A stretch of 63,871 nt of DNA from Nonomuraea antri (GCF_013283785.1 NZ_JABCPZ010000035.1:1-63871); one strand, 5' to 3'; numbered from the stretch's first letter, positions 32,485 to 43,440 are shown. Translations and numbers: made by a program. Notes: generated by a model not told the origin, from the sequence alone.

Positions 32485-34014
32485 ATGACCGAGCACATCC
32501 TGCGGATGAGCGGGATCACCAAGACGTTCCCGGGCGTCAAGGCGCTGCAGGACGTCACCCTGTCCGTGCGCCGCGGCGAGATCCACGCGATCTGCGGCGA
32601 GAACGGCGCGGGCAAGTCGACGCTGATGAAGGTGCTGTCCGGCGTGTATCCGCACGGTAGCTACGACGGCGAGATCCACTTCGACGGCCGGCGCGGCGAG
32701 TTCGGCGGCATCCGCGACAGCGAGCGGGCCGGGATCGTCATCATCCACCAGGAGCTGGCGCTCAGCCCGCAACTGTCGATCGCGGAGAACATCTTCCTCG
32801 GCAACGAGCGGGCCAGACGCGGCTTCATCGACTGGAACCGCACCAACTACGAGGCCGCCGAGTTGATGAAGCGGGTCGGCCTGCGCGAGAACCCGACCAC
32901 CACGGTCTCGGACCTCGGCGTGGGCAAGCAGCAGCTCGTCGAGATCGCCAAGGCGCTGTCGAAGGAGGTCAAGCTCCTCATCCTGGACGAGCCGACCGCC
33001 GCGCTCAACGACGACGACTCGGCCCACCTGCTCGACCTGCTGCGCGGCCTGCGCGACGAGGGCATCACCTGCGTGATCATCTCGCACAAGCTCAACGAGG
33101 TCACCGCGATCTCCGACTCGGTCACCATCATCCGCGACGGCCGCACGATCGAGACGCTCGACCTGCGCACCGAGGACGTCGGCGAGGACCGCATCATCGC
33201 CGGCATGGTCGGCCGGGCCCTGGACAACCGGTTCCCGCCGCACGAGCCGACGATCGGCGCTGAGGTGCTGCGCATCGAGGACTGGACCGTGCACAGCCCC
33301 GTCCAGCCGGGACGCAAGGTGGTCGACGGCGCCGCGCTCACCCTGCGCCGGGGTGAGATCGTCGGCCTGGCCGGGCTGATGGGCGCCGGGCGCACCGAGC
33401 TGGCGATGAGCCTGTTCGGCCGGACGTACGGGGTCAACATCTCGGGCAAGGTGTTCAAGGACGGCGAGCCGATCGAGATCCGCACCGTCCAGGACGCGAT
33501 CAGGCACGGACTCGCCTACGCCACCGAGGACCGCAAGCGCTACGGGCTCAACCTGATCGAGGACATCCAGCGCAACGTCTCGGCGGCCGGGCTGTCCGGC
33601 CTGGCCAGGCGCGGCTGGGTCGACGAACACGAGGAGTACCGGGTCGCCGAGGGCTTCCGCAGGAGCATGAACATCAAGGCGCCCGGCGTGTCGAGCGTGG
33701 TGGGCAAGCTCAGCGGCGGCAACCAGCAGAAGGTCGTGCTGTCGAAGTGGATCCTCACCGAGCCCGACGTGCTGATACTCGACGAGCCCACCCGTGGCAT
33801 CGACGTCGGCGCCAAGTACGAGATCTACACGATCATCAACCGCCTGGCCGACGAGGGCAGGGCGGTGCTGGTCATCTCCTCGGAGCTGCCCGAGCTGCTC
33901 GGCCTGTGCGACCGCATCTACGCGCTATCCGAAGGCCGCATCACCGGTGAACTGCCGCGGGCGGACGCCACCCAGGAACGCCTCATGCACCTCATGACCA
34001 AGGGACAGAAATGA
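32485..34014 (+). CDS. gguA: Monosaccharide ABC transporter ATPase
   Basis: A 509-residue double ABC ATPase of the GguA/MmsA type. First cassette has [23 protein letters not shown] and [11 protein letters not shown]. Second has [23 protein letters not shown] and [15 protein letters not shown] lies 3 nt before the ATG at 32485. ATGA overlap with the permease gene. It powers the ChvE-dependent pump and is distinct from the YtfR-like ATPase 4 kb upstream. Confidence 0.94.
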   Translation: MTEHILRMSGITKTFPGVKALQDVTLSVRRGEIHAICGENGAGKSTLMKVLSGVYPHGSYDGEIHFDGRRGEFGGIRDSERAGIVIIHQELALSPQLSIAENIFLGNERARRGFIDWNRTNYEAAELMKRVGLRENPTTTVSDLGVGKQQLVEIAKALSKEVKLLILDEPTAALNDDDSAHLLDLLRGLRDEGITCVIISHKLNEVTAISDSVTIIRDGRTIETLDLRTEDVGEDRIIAGMVGRALDNRFPPHEPTIGAEVLRIEDWTVHSPVQPGRKVVDGAALTLRRGEIVGLAGLMGAGRTELAMSLFGRTYGVNISGKVFKDGEPIEIRTVQDAIRHGLAYATEDRKRYGLNLIEDIQRNVSAAGLSGLARRGWVDEHEEYRVAEGFRRSMNIKAPGVSSVVGKLSGGNQQKVVLSKWILTEPDVLILDEPTRGIDVGAKYEIYTIINRLADEGRAVLVISSELPELLGLCDRIYALSEGRITGELPRADATQERLMHLMTKGQK

Positions 34015-35267
34015 GCACCATCACTCCCGCCGCGGCGCAGTCCGCCAAGGACGGACCGGGAGAACCGCGGCAGCCGGGCCGGGTGTCGCTGGGCGGACTG
34101 TCGCTGAACCTGCGATCCAGCGGCATCTACATCGCCTTCGCCCTGATCATCGCGCTGTTCTCGGTGCTCACCGACGGCGCGCTGCTCCAGCCGCAGAACA
34201 TCTCGAACATCATCGTCCAGAACTCCTACGTCCTGATCCTGGCGATCGGGATGATCCTGATCATCATCGCCGGGCACATCGACCTGTCGGTGGGCTCGGT
34301 GGTCGCGGTCACCGGGGCGCTGGCCGCGGTGCTCATGGTGGACATGGGGCTGCCGTGGCCGCTCGCGCTGCTGATCACGCTGGCCGCCGGCGCGCTCATC
34401 GGCGCCTGGCAGGGGTACTGGATCGCCTACTTCGGCATCCCGGCGTTCATCGTCACGCTGGCCGGCATGCTGCTGTTCCGCGCGCTCACCATGACCGTGC
34501 TGGGCAACCAGGGCATCGGCCCGTTCCCCGACCAGGTGCGTACGCTGGCCAACGGCTTCACCGCCGGCTACCTCGGCAACGTCGGGCTCGGCCCGCTCGG
34601 CGGCGCCGACCTGTTCAGCCTGCTCATCGGCCTGGTCGCGATCGCGGGCATGGTCTCGGCGCAGTGGCGCACCCGCGCCGCCAGGGCCGGCTACGGCCAG
34701 GTCGTCGAGCCGATGGCGCTGTTCGTGCTGAAGCTGGCGGCCGGCGCCGGGCTGATCCTGTTCCTGGTCGTGCAGCTGGCCCGGTTCAAGAACCTGCCGT
34801 GGGTGCTGGTGCTGCTGGCGGTGCTGGTGCTGGCCTACTCGCTGATGGCCGGCCGCACGGTGTTCGGCCGCCAGATCTACGCCATCGGCGGCAACCTGCA
34901 GGCGGCGGTGATGTCCGGCGTCAAGGTCAAGAACGTGGTGTTCTGGATCTTCGTGAACATGGGCGTGCTGTCGGCCGTGGCCGGCGTCATCTTCGCCGGC
35001 CGGCTCAACCAGGCGGGACCGACGGCGGGCAACAGCTTCGAGCTCGACGCGATCGCCGCCGCGTTCATCGGCGGGGCGGCCGTGCAGGGCGGCGTCGGCA
35101 AGGTGGCCGGCGCGATCACCGGCGGCCTGATCATGGCCGTGATCAACAACGGCATGTCACTGATCGGCTCGCCCAGCGAGCGGGTCATGCTGGTCAAGGG
35201 CGCGGTCCTGCTGGCCGCCGTGGCCTTCGACGTGTGGACCAAGCGCCGCGCCGGCGCCGCGCGCTAG
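34011..35267 (+). CDS. gguB: Monosaccharide ABC transporter permease
   Basis: 418 residues. A single large PF02653 permease (homodimer expected) with about 11 helices, [20 protein letters not shown] and [20 protein letters not shown]. Single-permease transporters of this size are typical of the GguB/MmsB class, unlike the two-permease Ytf type beside it. The ATG at 34011 overlaps the ATPase stop. The second LacI gene follows after 39 nt. Confidence 0.93.
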   Translation: MSTITPAAAQSAKDGPGEPRQPGRVSLGGLSLNLRSSGIYIAFALIIALFSVLTDGALLQPQNISNIIVQNSYVLILAIGMILIIIAGHIDLSVGSVVAVTGALAAVLMVDMGLPWPLALLITLAAGALIGAWQGYWIAYFGIPAFIVTLAGMLLFRALTMTVLGNQGIGPFPDQVRTLANGFTAGYLGNVGLGPLGGADLFSLLIGLVAIAGMVSAQWRTRAARAGYGQVVEPMALFVLKLAAGAGLILFLVVQLARFKNLPWVLVLLAVLVLAYSLMAGRTVFGRQIYAIGGNLQAAVMSGVKVKNVVFWIFVNMGVLSAVAGVIFAGRLNQAGPTAGNSFELDAIAAAFIGGAAVQGGVGKVAGAITGGLIMAVINNGMSLIGSPSERVMLVKGAVLLAAVAFDVWTKRRAGAAR

Positions 35268-35306
35268 TCCACTACCATCCCTGGCAGCACGCCGGAAGGA
35301 GAGACC

Positions 35307-36323
35307 GTGGGAACTGCCCCGAGAGACCGCCAGCCCGTCATGGCCGACGTGGCCAGGGAGGCCGGCGTGTCGCACCAGACGGTCTCCCGCGTGCTCAACG
35401 ACCATCCGAACGTGAGCCCCGACACCAGGGCCAGGGTCGAGGCCGCGATCAAGCGCCTGGGCTACCGGCGCAACCTGGTCGCCCGGGCGCTGGTCACCAG
35501 GACCACGCGCACGCTGGGCGTGGTCAGCTTCGACACCACGCTCTACGGCCCGGCCAGCACGATCTACGGCATCGAGCAGGCCGCCAGGACCGCCGGATAC
35601 TTCGTCAGCATCGTCAGCCTGAAGACCATCGACTCGGCCGGCGTCCGCGACGCGGTCGGCTACCTGACCGAGCAGGGCGTCGACGGCGTGGTGGTGGTCG
35701 CGCCGCAGCGCTCGGCGGCGCGGGCGCTGGAGAGCCTGCCCTCGGGCACCCCGGTGGTGGCCGTCGAGGGCACCCACACCGCCGACATGTCGGTGGTCAG
35801 CATCGACCAGGTGGCCGGCGCCAGGCTGGCCACCGAGCACCTGCTCGGGCTGGGCCACGAGACGGTCTGGCACGTCGGCGGGCCGCTCGACTGGCTGGAG
35901 ACCGAGGGCCGGATCGAGGGCTGGCGCGGCGTGCTCGAAGCGGCCGGCCGTCCGGTGCCCGACCCGCTGCCCGGCGACTGGAGCCCGCGTTCCGGCTACG
36001 AGGCGGGCAAGACCCTGGCCGCCATGCCCGGCGTGACGGCGGTCTTCGTGGCCAACGACCAGATGGCGCTGGGCGTGCTGCGCGCGCTGAGCGAGCAGGG
36101 CGTGCGGGTGCCCGAGCAGATCAGCATCGTGGGCTTCGACGACATCCCCGAGTCCGAGTTCTTCTCGCCGCCGCTGACCACGGTCAGGCAGGACTTCGCC
36201 GCGCTCGGCAGGCAGTGCATCCAGGTGCTGCTCAGGCAGCTCGAGGCCGGTCCGGCCGCGCAGGAACACCTGGTGGTGCCGCCCGGCTTCGTCGTCAGGT
36301 CCAGCACCGCCCCCGCCCGCTGA
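35307..36323 (+). CDS. LacI-family regulator 2 of the arabinose block
   Basis: 338 residues, a close paralogue of the LacI at 25548-26567. The helix-turn-helix is identical over MADVAREAGVSHQTVSRVLN, and the effector domain differs by scattered substitutions (for example GTHTADMSVVSIDQVAG against GGEAGDVSVVCVDQVEG). The GTG at 35307 has GGAAGGAGAG upstream. No operator was seen directly before it, so it is probably read through from gguAB, unlike paralogue 1, which has its own operator. Two copies with the same DNA reading head could answer different sugars. Confidence 0.94.
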   Translation: MGTAPRDRQPVMADVAREAGVSHQTVSRVLNDHPNVSPDTRARVEAAIKRLGYRRNLVARALVTRTTRTLGVVSFDTTLYGPASTIYGIEQAARTAGYFVSIVSLKTIDSAGVRDAVGYLTEQGVDGVVVVAPQRSAARALESLPSGTPVVAVEGTHTADMSVVSIDQVAGARLATEHLLGLGHETVWHVGGPLDWLETEGRIEGWRGVLEAAGRPVPDPLPGDWSPRSGYEAGKTLAAMPGVTAVFVANDQMALGVLRALSEQGVRVPEQISIVGFDDIPESEFFSPPLTTVRQDFAALGRQCIQVLLRQLEAGPAAQEHLVVPPGFVVRSSTAPAR

Positions 36324-36362
36324 AGAGCGCGCCCCCGCTTCGAGAATTCCGCTGGAGTTGAA

Positions 36363-36376
36363 TGTGAACGTTAACA
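36363..36376 (+). promoter_or_regulatory. LacI operator 4 over the araB start codon
   Basis: TGTGAACGTTAACA contains the GTG start of araB at 36364-36366. It is the exact reverse complement of operator 1 at 25505-25518. Confidence 0.8.
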
Positions 36377-37968
36377 AATATGTGGTCGGCGTGGACTTCG
36401 GCACCTTGTCCGGGCGTGCCGTCGTCGTCCGCGTCGCCGACGGCGCCGAGCTCGGCAGTGCCGTGCACGAGTACGCGGACCGGGTCATCGAGCACACCCT
36501 GCCCGGCACGGACGTGCGGCTCGGCCCCGACTGGGCGCTGCAGTCGCCGCAGGACTGGATCGACGTCCTGCGCCTGGCGGTGCCCGCCGCGGTCGCCGCG
36601 GCCGGGATCTCGCCCGCCGACGTGATCGGCGTCGGCACCGACTTCACCGCCTGCACCGTGCTGCCCGCCACCGCCGAAGGCACGCCGCTGTGCTTCGAGA
36701 CGCCCGAGCGCCCGCACGCCTGGCCCAAGCTGTGGAAGCACCACGCCGCCCAGCCGCACGCCGACCGGATCAACGAGCTGGCCGCCCGCCGCGGCGAGAC
36801 CTGGCTGCCGCGGTACGGCGGCAAGATCTCCTCCGAGTGGCAGTTCGCCAAGGCCCTGCAGCTGCTGGAGGAGGACCCGGAGACGTACGCCAGGGCCGAG
36901 CGCTGGATCGAGGCTGCGGACTGGATCGTCTGGCAGCTCACCGGCGTCGAGACCCGCAACACCTGCACCGCCGGATACAAAGGGATATTTCAGGACGGCG
37001 CTTACCCGTCCGAGGACTTCCTGGCCGAGCTCGATCCCGCCTTCGCCGGTTTCACCGGCAAGCTCGGCCGGGAACTCGCGCCGCTCGGCGGCCTGGCCGG
37101 TCACCTGACCGCCCGGGCCGCCGAGTGGACGAAGCTGCCCGAGGGCATCGCGGTGGCCGTCGGCAACGTCGACGCGCACGTCACCGCCGCCGCGGCCGAC
37201 GCCGTGCGGCCCGGCCGGATGGTGGCCATCATGGGCACCTCCACCTGCCACATCATGCCCAGCGACAGACTGGCCGAGGTGCCCGGCATGTGCGGCGTCG
37301 TACGCGACGGCATCGTGCCCGGACTGTGGGGCTACGAGGCCGGGCAGTCGGCGGTGGGCGACATCTTCGCCTGGTTCGTCGACTCCTTCGACGGCTCGCA
37401 CGAGGAACTGACCGCCCTGGCCGAGAAGCAGGCGGTCGGCGCGCACGGGCTGGTCGCACTCGACTGGTTCGGCGGCAACCGCTCGGTGCTGGTCGACCAC
37501 GACCTGTCCGGCGTCATCGTCGGCCTGACCCTGGCCACCAGGCCCGAGGACGTCTACCGCGCGCTCATCGAGTCCACCGCGTACGGGGCCCGGATGATCG
37601 TCGAGACGTTCGAGCGGTCCGGCGTGCCCGTCGAGGAGTTCGTCGTGGCCGGCGGGCTGCTGAAGAACCGCTTCCTCATGCAGGTCTACGCCGACGTGCT
37701 GCGCCGCCCGCTGTCGGTGATCGGCTCCGACCAGGGCCCCGCGCTGGGCTCGGCCATCCACGCCGCCGTCGCCGCCGGGGCCTACCCGGGCATCGAGCCG
37801 GCCGCCGCCGCGATGGGCAAGCGCACCGAGGCCGCGTACCTGCCCGACCAGGCGCGCGCCGACGCCTACGACCGGCTCTACGCCGAATACCGCACCCTGC
37901 ACGACTTCTTCGGAGACGGACGAATGCTGCACACCCTGCGCGCGATCAGGAACGAGGCCGGCCGATGA
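36364..37968 (+). CDS. araB: L-ribulokinase
   Basis: A 534-residue FGGY-family sugar kinase that phosphorylates L-ribulose. The N-terminal [15 protein letters not shown] is specific for ribulokinase. [30 protein letters not shown] and [12 protein letters not shown] (C-terminal lobe) follow. The GTG at 36364 is chosen because GGAG ends 6 nt upstream. A TTG at 36358 is possible. The start codon lies inside a LacI operator, so repression could act as a roadblock right at translation start DNA. The stop overlaps araD (ATGA). Confidence 0.95.
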   Translation: MNVNKYVVGVDFGTLSGRAVVVRVADGAELGSAVHEYADRVIEHTLPGTDVRLGPDWALQSPQDWIDVLRLAVPAAVAAAGISPADVIGVGTDFTACTVLPATAEGTPLCFETPERPHAWPKLWKHHAAQPHADRINELAARRGETWLPRYGGKISSEWQFAKALQLLEEDPETYARAERWIEAADWIVWQLTGVETRNTCTAGYKGIFQDGAYPSEDFLAELDPAFAGFTGKLGRELAPLGGLAGHLTARAAEWTKLPEGIAVAVGNVDAHVTAAAADAVRPGRMVAIMGTSTCHIMPSDRLAEVPGMCGVVRDGIVPGLWGYEAGQSAVGDIFAWFVDSFDGSHEELTALAEKQAVGAHGLVALDWFGGNRSVLVDHDLSGVIVGLTLATRPEDVYRALIESTAYGARMIVETFERSGVPVEEFVVAGGLLKNRFLMQVYADVLRRPLSVIGSDQGPALGSAIHAAVAAGAYPGIEPAAAAMGKRTEAAYLPDQARADAYDRLYAEYRTLHDFFGDGRMLHTLRAIRNEAGR

Positions 37969-38612
37969 GGAAGATCGTCTGCGACCTGCACGCCGAGCTG
38001 GTACGCAACAACCTGGTCGCCTGGACCGCCGGCAACGTGTCCGGCCGGATCCCCGGCGCCGACCTGTTCGTGATCAAGCCGTCCGGGGTGTCCTACGACG
38101 AGCTGACCCCGGAGCACATGGTGGTCTGCGACCTCGACGGCAACCTGGTCGAAGGCGAGCACGCGCCGTCCAGCGACACAGCCGCGCACGCCTACGTCTA
38201 CCGCAACCTGCCCGAGGTGGGCGGCGTGGTGCACACCCACTCCACCTACGCCTCGGCCTGGGCCTCGCGCGACGAGCCGATCCCGTGCGTGCTGACCGCG
38301 ATGGCCGACGAGTTCGGCGGCGAGATCCCGGTCGGGCCGTTCGCGCTGATCGGCGACGACTCGATCGGCCAGGGCGTCGTCGAGACGCTCAAGGGCCACC
38401 GCTCGCCCGCCGTGCTCATGCGCAACCACGGCGTCTTCACCATCGGCAAGGACCCCAGGGCCGCCGTCAAGGCTGCGGTGATGTGCGAGGACGTCGCCCG
38501 CACCGTGCACGTGGCCAGGCAGCTCGGCGAGCCGCTGCCGATCCCGCAGGCCGACATCGACCGCCTGTACGACCGCTACCAGAACGTCTATGGACAGAGG
38601 AGCCCGCGTTGA
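37965..38612 (+). CDS. araD: L-ribulose-5-phosphate 4-epimerase
   Basis: A 215-residue class II aldolase-fold zinc enzyme converting L-ribulose 5-phosphate to D-xylulose 5-phosphate. Motifs: [20 protein letters not shown], metal site [10 protein letters not shown] (two His) and [10 protein letters not shown] (third His). ATGA overlap with araB upstream and TTGA overlap with araA downstream. Confidence 0.95.
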   Translation: MRKIVCDLHAELVRNNLVAWTAGNVSGRIPGADLFVIKPSGVSYDELTPEHMVVCDLDGNLVEGEHAPSSDTAAHAYVYRNLPEVGGVVHTHSTYASAWASRDEPIPCVLTAMADEFGGEIPVGPFALIGDDSIGQGVVETLKGHRSPAVLMRNHGVFTIGKDPRAAVKAAVMCEDVARTVHVARQLGEPLPIPQADIDRLYDRYQNVYGQRSPR

Positions 38613-40063
38613 ACATCTGGTTTCTGACCGGCAGCCAGGGGCTGTACGGCGAGGACACCCTGCGCCAGGTGGCCGAGCAGTCCAGGCGCATCGCCGCCGC
38701 GCTGCCGATCGAGGTCGACTGGAAGCCGGTGCTCACCGACGCGGCCGCGATCAGGCGGATCATGCTGGAGGCCAACGCCGACGATTCGTGCGCCGGCGTG
38801 ATCGCCTGGATGCACACGTTCTCCCCGGCCAAGATGTGGATCGCCGGGCTCGACGCGCTGCGCAAGCCGCTGCTGCACCTGCACACCCAGGCCAACGTCG
38901 AGCTGCCGTGGCGCACCATCGACATGGACTTCATGAACCTCAACCAGGCCGCGCACGGCGACCGCGAGTTCGGCCACATCCAGACCAGGCTCGGCGTGCC
39001 GCGCAAGACCATCGCCGGGCACGTCAGCGACCCGTCGGTGGCAGAACGCGTCCTGACCTGGACGCGCGCCGCCCGCGGCGTGGCCGAGGTGCGTTCACTC
39101 AAGCTGGCCCGCTTCGGCGACAACATGCGCGACGTGGCCGTCACCGAGGGCGACAAGGTCGAGGCGCAGCTGCGCTTCGGCGTCTCGGTCAACACCTACG
39201 GCGTCAACGACCTGGTCGAGGCGGTGGACGCGGCCTCGGACGCCGACGTGGACGACCTGGTCAAGGAGTACGCCGAGCTGTACACGGTGACGCCAGAACT
39301 GCTCGGCGAGCGGCACGAGTCGCTGCGTTACGCGGCCAGGATCGAGCTGGGCCTGCGCGGCTTCCTCGAATCGGGCGGGTTCCGCGCGTTCACCACGAAC
39401 TTCGAGGACCTGGGCGGGCTGCGCCAGCTCCCCGGCCTGGCCGTGCAGCGCCTCATGGCCGACGGCTACGGCTTCGGCGGCGAGGGCGACTGGAAGACCT
39501 CGGTGCTGCTGCGCACGCTCAAGTCGATGGCGCCCGGCGGCACCTCGTTCATGGAGGACTACACCTACCACCTGACGCCCGGCGAAGAGCTCATTCTCGG
39601 CGCGCACATGCTGGAGGTCTGCCCGTCCATCGCGGCGGGCACGCCCACGTGCGAGATCCACCCGCTGGGCATCGGCGGCCGCGAGGACCCGGTCAGGCTG
39701 GTCTTCGACGCGGCGCCCGGGCCCGGGGTCGTGGTCGGGCTGGCCGACCTGGGCGACAGGTTCCGGCTGGTGGCCAACGAGATCGACCTGGTCGCCCCGC
39801 CCCAGCCGCTGCCCAGCCTGCCGGTGGCCCGCGCGGTCTGGCGGCCCAGGCCCAGCCTGGCCGGCTCGGCCGAGGCCTGGCTGACCGCCGGCGCGCCGCA
39901 CCACACCGTGCTGTCCACCGCCGTGGGCCGCGAGGAGCTGGCCGACCTGGCCGACATGCTGGGCGTCGAGCTGCTGATCATCGACGCGGAGACCACCGCC
40001 AGGCAGTTCGCCAAGGAACTGCGCTGGAACCAGGCGTACTACCGGCTGGCCCAGGGCTTCTAG
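38609..40063 (+). CDS. araA: L-arabinose isomerase
   Basis: The 484-residue enzyme converts L-arabinose to L-ribulose. Manganese ligands are in GGEGDWKTS (Glu), FMEDYTYH (Glu), ILGAHMLEV (His) and PHHTVLST (His). The N-terminus [15 protein letters not shown] is canonical. The TTG start at 38609 overlaps the araD TGA, and GAGGAG lies 7 nt upstream. The gene order araB-araD-araA is complete. It ends only 6 nt from a convergent gene, with no terminator visible between. Confidence 0.96.
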   Translation: MNIWFLTGSQGLYGEDTLRQVAEQSRRIAAALPIEVDWKPVLTDAAAIRRIMLEANADDSCAGVIAWMHTFSPAKMWIAGLDALRKPLLHLHTQANVELPWRTIDMDFMNLNQAAHGDREFGHIQTRLGVPRKTIAGHVSDPSVAERVLTWTRAARGVAEVRSLKLARFGDNMRDVAVTEGDKVEAQLRFGVSVNTYGVNDLVEAVDAASDADVDDLVKEYAELYTVTPELLGERHESLRYAARIELGLRGFLESGGFRAFTTNFEDLGGLRQLPGLAVQRLMADGYGFGGEGDWKTSVLLRTLKSMAPGGTSFMEDYTYHLTPGEELILGAHMLEVCPSIAAGTPTCEIHPLGIGGREDPVRLVFDAAPGPGVVVGLADLGDRFRLVANEIDLVAPPQPLPSLPVARAVWRPRPSLAGSAEAWLTAGAPHHTVLSTAVGREELADLADMLGVELLIIDAETTARQFAKELRWNQAYYRLAQGF

Positions 40064-40069
40064 GCCCGC

Positions 40070-40420
40070 TCAGGGCTGGTCGTCGTCCTGACGCTTCGGG
40101 GCGTTCCTGCGCTGCTCCTCGGCACGCTCGCGGCAGCGCCGCAGGAACTCCTCGTCGTCGTCCGGATTCGTGGCCGCGAACCGGCCGGGACGGTCGTACT
40201 CGGGGAACGCGCTGGGCCTGGTGACCGCCTGCCGCCGCTGCGGACGCCCGGCGACCAGCCAGATGATCGACCCGACCAGCGGGGCGAGCAGCACGATGAT
40301 CACCCAGAGCACCTTGGGCAGGTTCCTGCACAGCTCGTCGGGCGTGGTGATCGCGTCGAACAGGCAGTACAGCCACAACACCAGGGTGACCAGGCCCATG
40401 GCCTCGTACAGGTAGATCAC
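40070..40420 (-). CDS. PLDc_N domain membrane protein
   Basis: 116 residues. Two N-terminal helices (about 5-25 and 38-58) of the phospholipase-D-nuclease N-terminal type (PF13396): YCLFDAITTPDELCRNLPKVLWVIIVLLAPLVGSIIWLV in family order. A charged cytosolic tail (EEFLRRCRERAEEQRRNAPK) follows. There is no nuclease domain. The GTG at 40420 has GGAGGTGC just upstream. Role unknown; such proteins are widespread in actinobacteria. Confidence 0.88.
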   Translation of the reverse strand: MIYLYEAMGLVTLVLWLYCLFDAITTPDELCRNLPKVLWVIIVLLAPLVGSIIWLVAGRPQRRQAVTRPSAFPEYDRPGRFAATNPDDDEEFLRRCRERAEEQRRNAPKRQDDDQP

Positions 40421-40603
40421 GGCGCACCTCCGTCAGCGGCACACGAACCTAGCGGCAGGTGCGGCGCGAGGCAAGGCGGCGCCGCGTAGCCGCGGATACC
40501 GCCCGCGGAGTAGCGCACCGGGCGGCGTTGCGCCCACCGGCGTAGCCGGACGCCTGCCCACGGGACGATGTGCCGCGACCCCCGTCTGGCCGATCGTAGG
40601 GGC

Positions 40604-41395
40604 ATGACCGATCACCTGTTCAGATTCGGCGTCGTCGCCGGTTACGCGCCCACCGCCGAGGCCTGGACCGGCCTCGCCCGCCGCGCCGAGGGCCTGGGGT
40701 ACGCCACGCTGCTGGTGCCCGACACGCTCGGCACGTTCTCGCCGTTCGCCGCCGCGGCCGTGGCCGCCTCGGCCACCACCACGCTGCGCGTCGGCACGTA
40801 CGTGCTCAGCGCGCCCAACCGCACGCCCGCCGCGGTGGCCTGGGAGGTCCAGACGCTGCGCACGCTCTCCGGCGACCGGTTCGAGCTGGGCCTGGGCGCA
40901 GGACGCCCGGACGCCGAGCAGGACGCGGCCGTGCTGGGCGTGCGCTTCGGCACCCCGAGCGAGCGCATCGAACGCCTGGCCGAGACCATCGACGCGGTCA
41001 AGGACGTGCCGATCCTGGTCGCCGCCGCCGGGACCCGGCTGCTCAGGCTCGCCGCGGAGAAGGCCGACACGGTCGCGATCGGAGTCCCGCCGCACTACAC
41101 CGAGGCCCAGGTCGCGGCCAAGCTGGACGAGCTGTACGAGCTGGCGGGAGACCGGTTCCAGCGGCTGGAGCTGGCCATGAACCTGGCCGCCGCGGGCGGC
41201 GAGCCGCCCGCCTGGCTGACCGCCCGCCTCGGCAGCATCGGCCCCGACGCCACCGGCGTGCTGACCGGAACCGCCGACGAGATGGCCGACGTGCTGCGCC
41301 GGCGCAGGGACGAACTCGGCATCTCCTATGTGTCGGTGAACGCCCAGTTCCTGGACAACTTCGCGCCAGTCGTCGAACGGCTCGCCGGTACCTGA
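40604..41395 (+). CDS. LLM-class F420-dependent oxidoreductase
   Basis: A 263-residue luciferase-like TIM-barrel protein (TIGR03621-like): FRFGVVAGYAPTAEAWTGLARRAEGLGYATLLVPD at the start, VGTYVLSAPNRTPAAVAWEVQTL and FELGLGAGRP. F420 is the likely cofactor by family, substrate unknown. The ATG at 40604 has TAGGGG 3 nt upstream. An in-frame ATG at 40568 would add 12 unconserved residues. Confidence 0.9.
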   Translation: MTDHLFRFGVVAGYAPTAEAWTGLARRAEGLGYATLLVPDTLGTFSPFAAAAVAASATTTLRVGTYVLSAPNRTPAAVAWEVQTLRTLSGDRFELGLGAGRPDAEQDAAVLGVRFGTPSERIERLAETIDAVKDVPILVAAAGTRLLRLAAEKADTVAIGVPPHYTEAQVAAKLDELYELAGDRFQRLELAMNLAAAGGEPPAWLTARLGSIGPDATGVLTGTADEMADVLRRRRDELGISYVSVNAQFLDNFAPVVERLAGT

Positions 41396-41431
41396 CGTGA
41401 TCCGACAGGTACGCCGGGCACGATGATGCCC

Positions 41432-41824
41432 ATGACCGCAAAGGGAACTTTCGACACCGCCAACTGGGACGCCCAGCCGCCCATCGAGAACCGCGAGGGC
41501 GTCTCGATCGGCCACGTCACCCTGTCCAAGACCTTCCACGGCGACCTGACGGGGACCAGCGTCGTGCACCTGCTCGTGGCGACCACCGAGGTGGAGACCT
41601 CACGCTCGTACGTGGCGATGGAACGCATCGAGGGCACGCTCGACGGCCGTTCCGGCAGTTTCGTCGTGCAGCACAACGCGGTGAGCGACCAGGGCGAGCA
41701 GTCCTTGCGGATCACGGTCGTGCCTGATTCGGGCCGGGGCGAGCTGGCCGGTCTGCGCGGCGAGATGGAGATCGTCATCGAGGCCGACGGAGGTCACTCC
41801 TACACCTTCGATTACCGGCTCTGA
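41432..41824 (+). CDS. DUF3224 domain protein
   Basis: 130 residues of the allene-oxide-cyclase-like barrel family DUF3224: KGTFDTANWDAQPP, GVSIGHVTLSKTFHGDLTGTS, GTLDGRSGSFVVQHNA and SGRGELAGLRGEMEI are all typical. Function unknown. The ATG at 41423 is an alternative start. No clear ribosome site is seen. Confidence 0.88.
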   Translation: MTAKGTFDTANWDAQPPIENREGVSIGHVTLSKTFHGDLTGTSVVHLLVATTEVETSRSYVAMERIEGTLDGRSGSFVVQHNAVSDQGEQSLRITVVPDSGRGELAGLRGEMEIVIEADGGHSYTFDYRL

Positions 41825-41841
41825 ACCCTGACAATCGTCGT

Positions 41842-43371
41842 ATGACGGCAGCCAGCCATTGGGCGTGGGGCGCGGAGCCAGACCCGAGGGAGTTGCGCGA
41901 GGTCGCGCGCCTGTTCGCCGACCACACCGGCCTGGGCGACCCGGCCGCCTGGGAGCCGCCGGTCCCCTTCGACCGGGTGCGCCTGCGCGAGCCCCGCGTC
42001 CCCGTCCCCGCCGGGTGGTCGGCGTTCTGCACCGCCGACCCGCACGACCGCGCGGTCAGGACCTACGGCCAGGCCTACCGCGACCTCATCCGGGCCTACC
42101 GCGGCGACTTCCGGTCCGCCCCCGACCTGGTGGCGCTGCCCCGCGACGAGGACGAGATCACGCGCGTGCTGGAGTGGGCCGCGGCCGAGGGGGTGGCGGT
42201 GATCCCGCGCGGCGGCGGCACCAGCGTGACCGGGGGAGTGGAGGCCCGCTTCGACGGCCCGGCGCTCTGCCTCGACCTGAGCAGGATGGACCGGGTGCTG
42301 GAGGTCGACCCGGTATCCAAGGCCGCGCTCGTGCAGGCGGGCGCCCGCGGCCCGCGGCTGAACGCCCAGCTGCCGCCCGCGCTGCAACTGCGCTTCTTCC
42401 CGCAGTCGTACGAGTTCTCCACGCTCGGCGGCTGGATCGCGACCAGGGCGGGCGGCCACTTCGCCACGCTGCACACGCACATCGACGACCTGGTCGAGTC
42501 GGTGCGCGCCCTCACCCCGGCCGGGACGTGGGAGTCCAGGCGGCTGCCCGGCTCCGGCGCGGGCCCGTCGCCGGACCGCTGGCTGCTCGGCTCGGAAGGC
42601 GCGCTCGGCGTCATCACCCGGGCCTGGATCAGGGTCCAGGACCGGCCGGTGCACAAGGTGTCGGTGGCCGTCAGGTTCGCCGAGTGGGCGGCGGGCGTGG
42701 CCGCCGTCCGCGACCTGGCCCAGTCGGGCCTGCACCCGGCCAACTGCCGCCTGCTGGACGCCCGCGAGGCCGCGCTGGCCGGCGGCGGCGACGGCAGGCA
42801 CGCCGTGCTGATCGTCGGATTCGAGTCGGCCGACCACCCGGTGGACGACCTGATGGCCAGGGCCCTGCACGTCACCGCCGGGCACGGCGGCCGGGCCGGC
42901 CAACCCCGCCAGGCCCAGGGCGCCGCCGCGACCGAGGACCAGACCTGGAAGTCGTCCTTCACCAGGATGCCGTACCTGCGCAACGCCTACCCGGGCCTGG
43001 GCGTGATCGCCGAGACGTTCGAGACGTCGATCACCTGGGACCGCTTCCCCGCGCTGCACGAGGCGATCACCGCGGAGACCGCCGTCACCTGCCGCCTGGC
43101 CTTCGCCTACCCCGACGGCTCGGCGCCGTACTACACCGTGCTGATGGCCGCGGACCGGGGCGCGGAGCTCGGCCAGTGGGACGCGCTCAAGGACCGCGTC
43201 TCCAAGCTCATCCTGCATCACGGCGGCACCATCACCCACCATCACGCCGTCGGCCGCGACCACCGTCCGTACTACGACCTCCAGCGTCCCGGCCCCTTCG
43301 CCCTGGCGCTGCGTGCCGCCAAATCGGCGCTGGACCCGGCCGGGATACTCAACCCCGGCGTACTCGTCTGA
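41842..43371 (+). CDS. FAD-linked oxidase, alkyl-DHAP-synthase-like
   Basis: 509 residues. PCMH-type FAD domain (about 85-275) with the pyrophosphate loop RGGGTSVTGG, and a C-terminal FAD-oxidase domain ending DPAGILNPGVL. HHGGTITHHHAVGRDH is the His-rich active-site block of alkyldihydroxyacetonephosphate synthases (AGPS). An ether-lipid or D-2-hydroxyacid reaction is possible and sequence alone does not decide. Follows the DUF3224 gene after 17 nt on the same strand. Confidence 0.92.
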   Translation: MTAASHWAWGAEPDPRELREVARLFADHTGLGDPAAWEPPVPFDRVRLREPRVPVPAGWSAFCTADPHDRAVRTYGQAYRDLIRAYRGDFRSAPDLVALPRDEDEITRVLEWAAAEGVAVIPRGGGTSVTGGVEARFDGPALCLDLSRMDRVLEVDPVSKAALVQAGARGPRLNAQLPPALQLRFFPQSYEFSTLGGWIATRAGGHFATLHTHIDDLVESVRALTPAGTWESRRLPGSGAGPSPDRWLLGSEGALGVITRAWIRVQDRPVHKVSVAVRFAEWAAGVAAVRDLAQSGLHPANCRLLDAREAALAGGGDGRHAVLIVGFESADHPVDDLMARALHVTAGHGGRAGQPRQAQGAAATEDQTWKSSFTRMPYLRNAYPGLGVIAETFETSITWDRFPALHEAITAETAVTCRLAFAYPDGSAPYYTVLMAADRGAELGQWDALKDRVSKLILHHGGTITHHHAVGRDHRPYYDLQRPGPFALALRAAKSALDPAGILNPGVLV

Positions 43372-43440
43372 CCACGATCTGTGGCCGATCTCGGCAAAGC
43401 GGTGGCCGGATGCGCCGGTTCGTGAAACGGTCTAGGTCTG

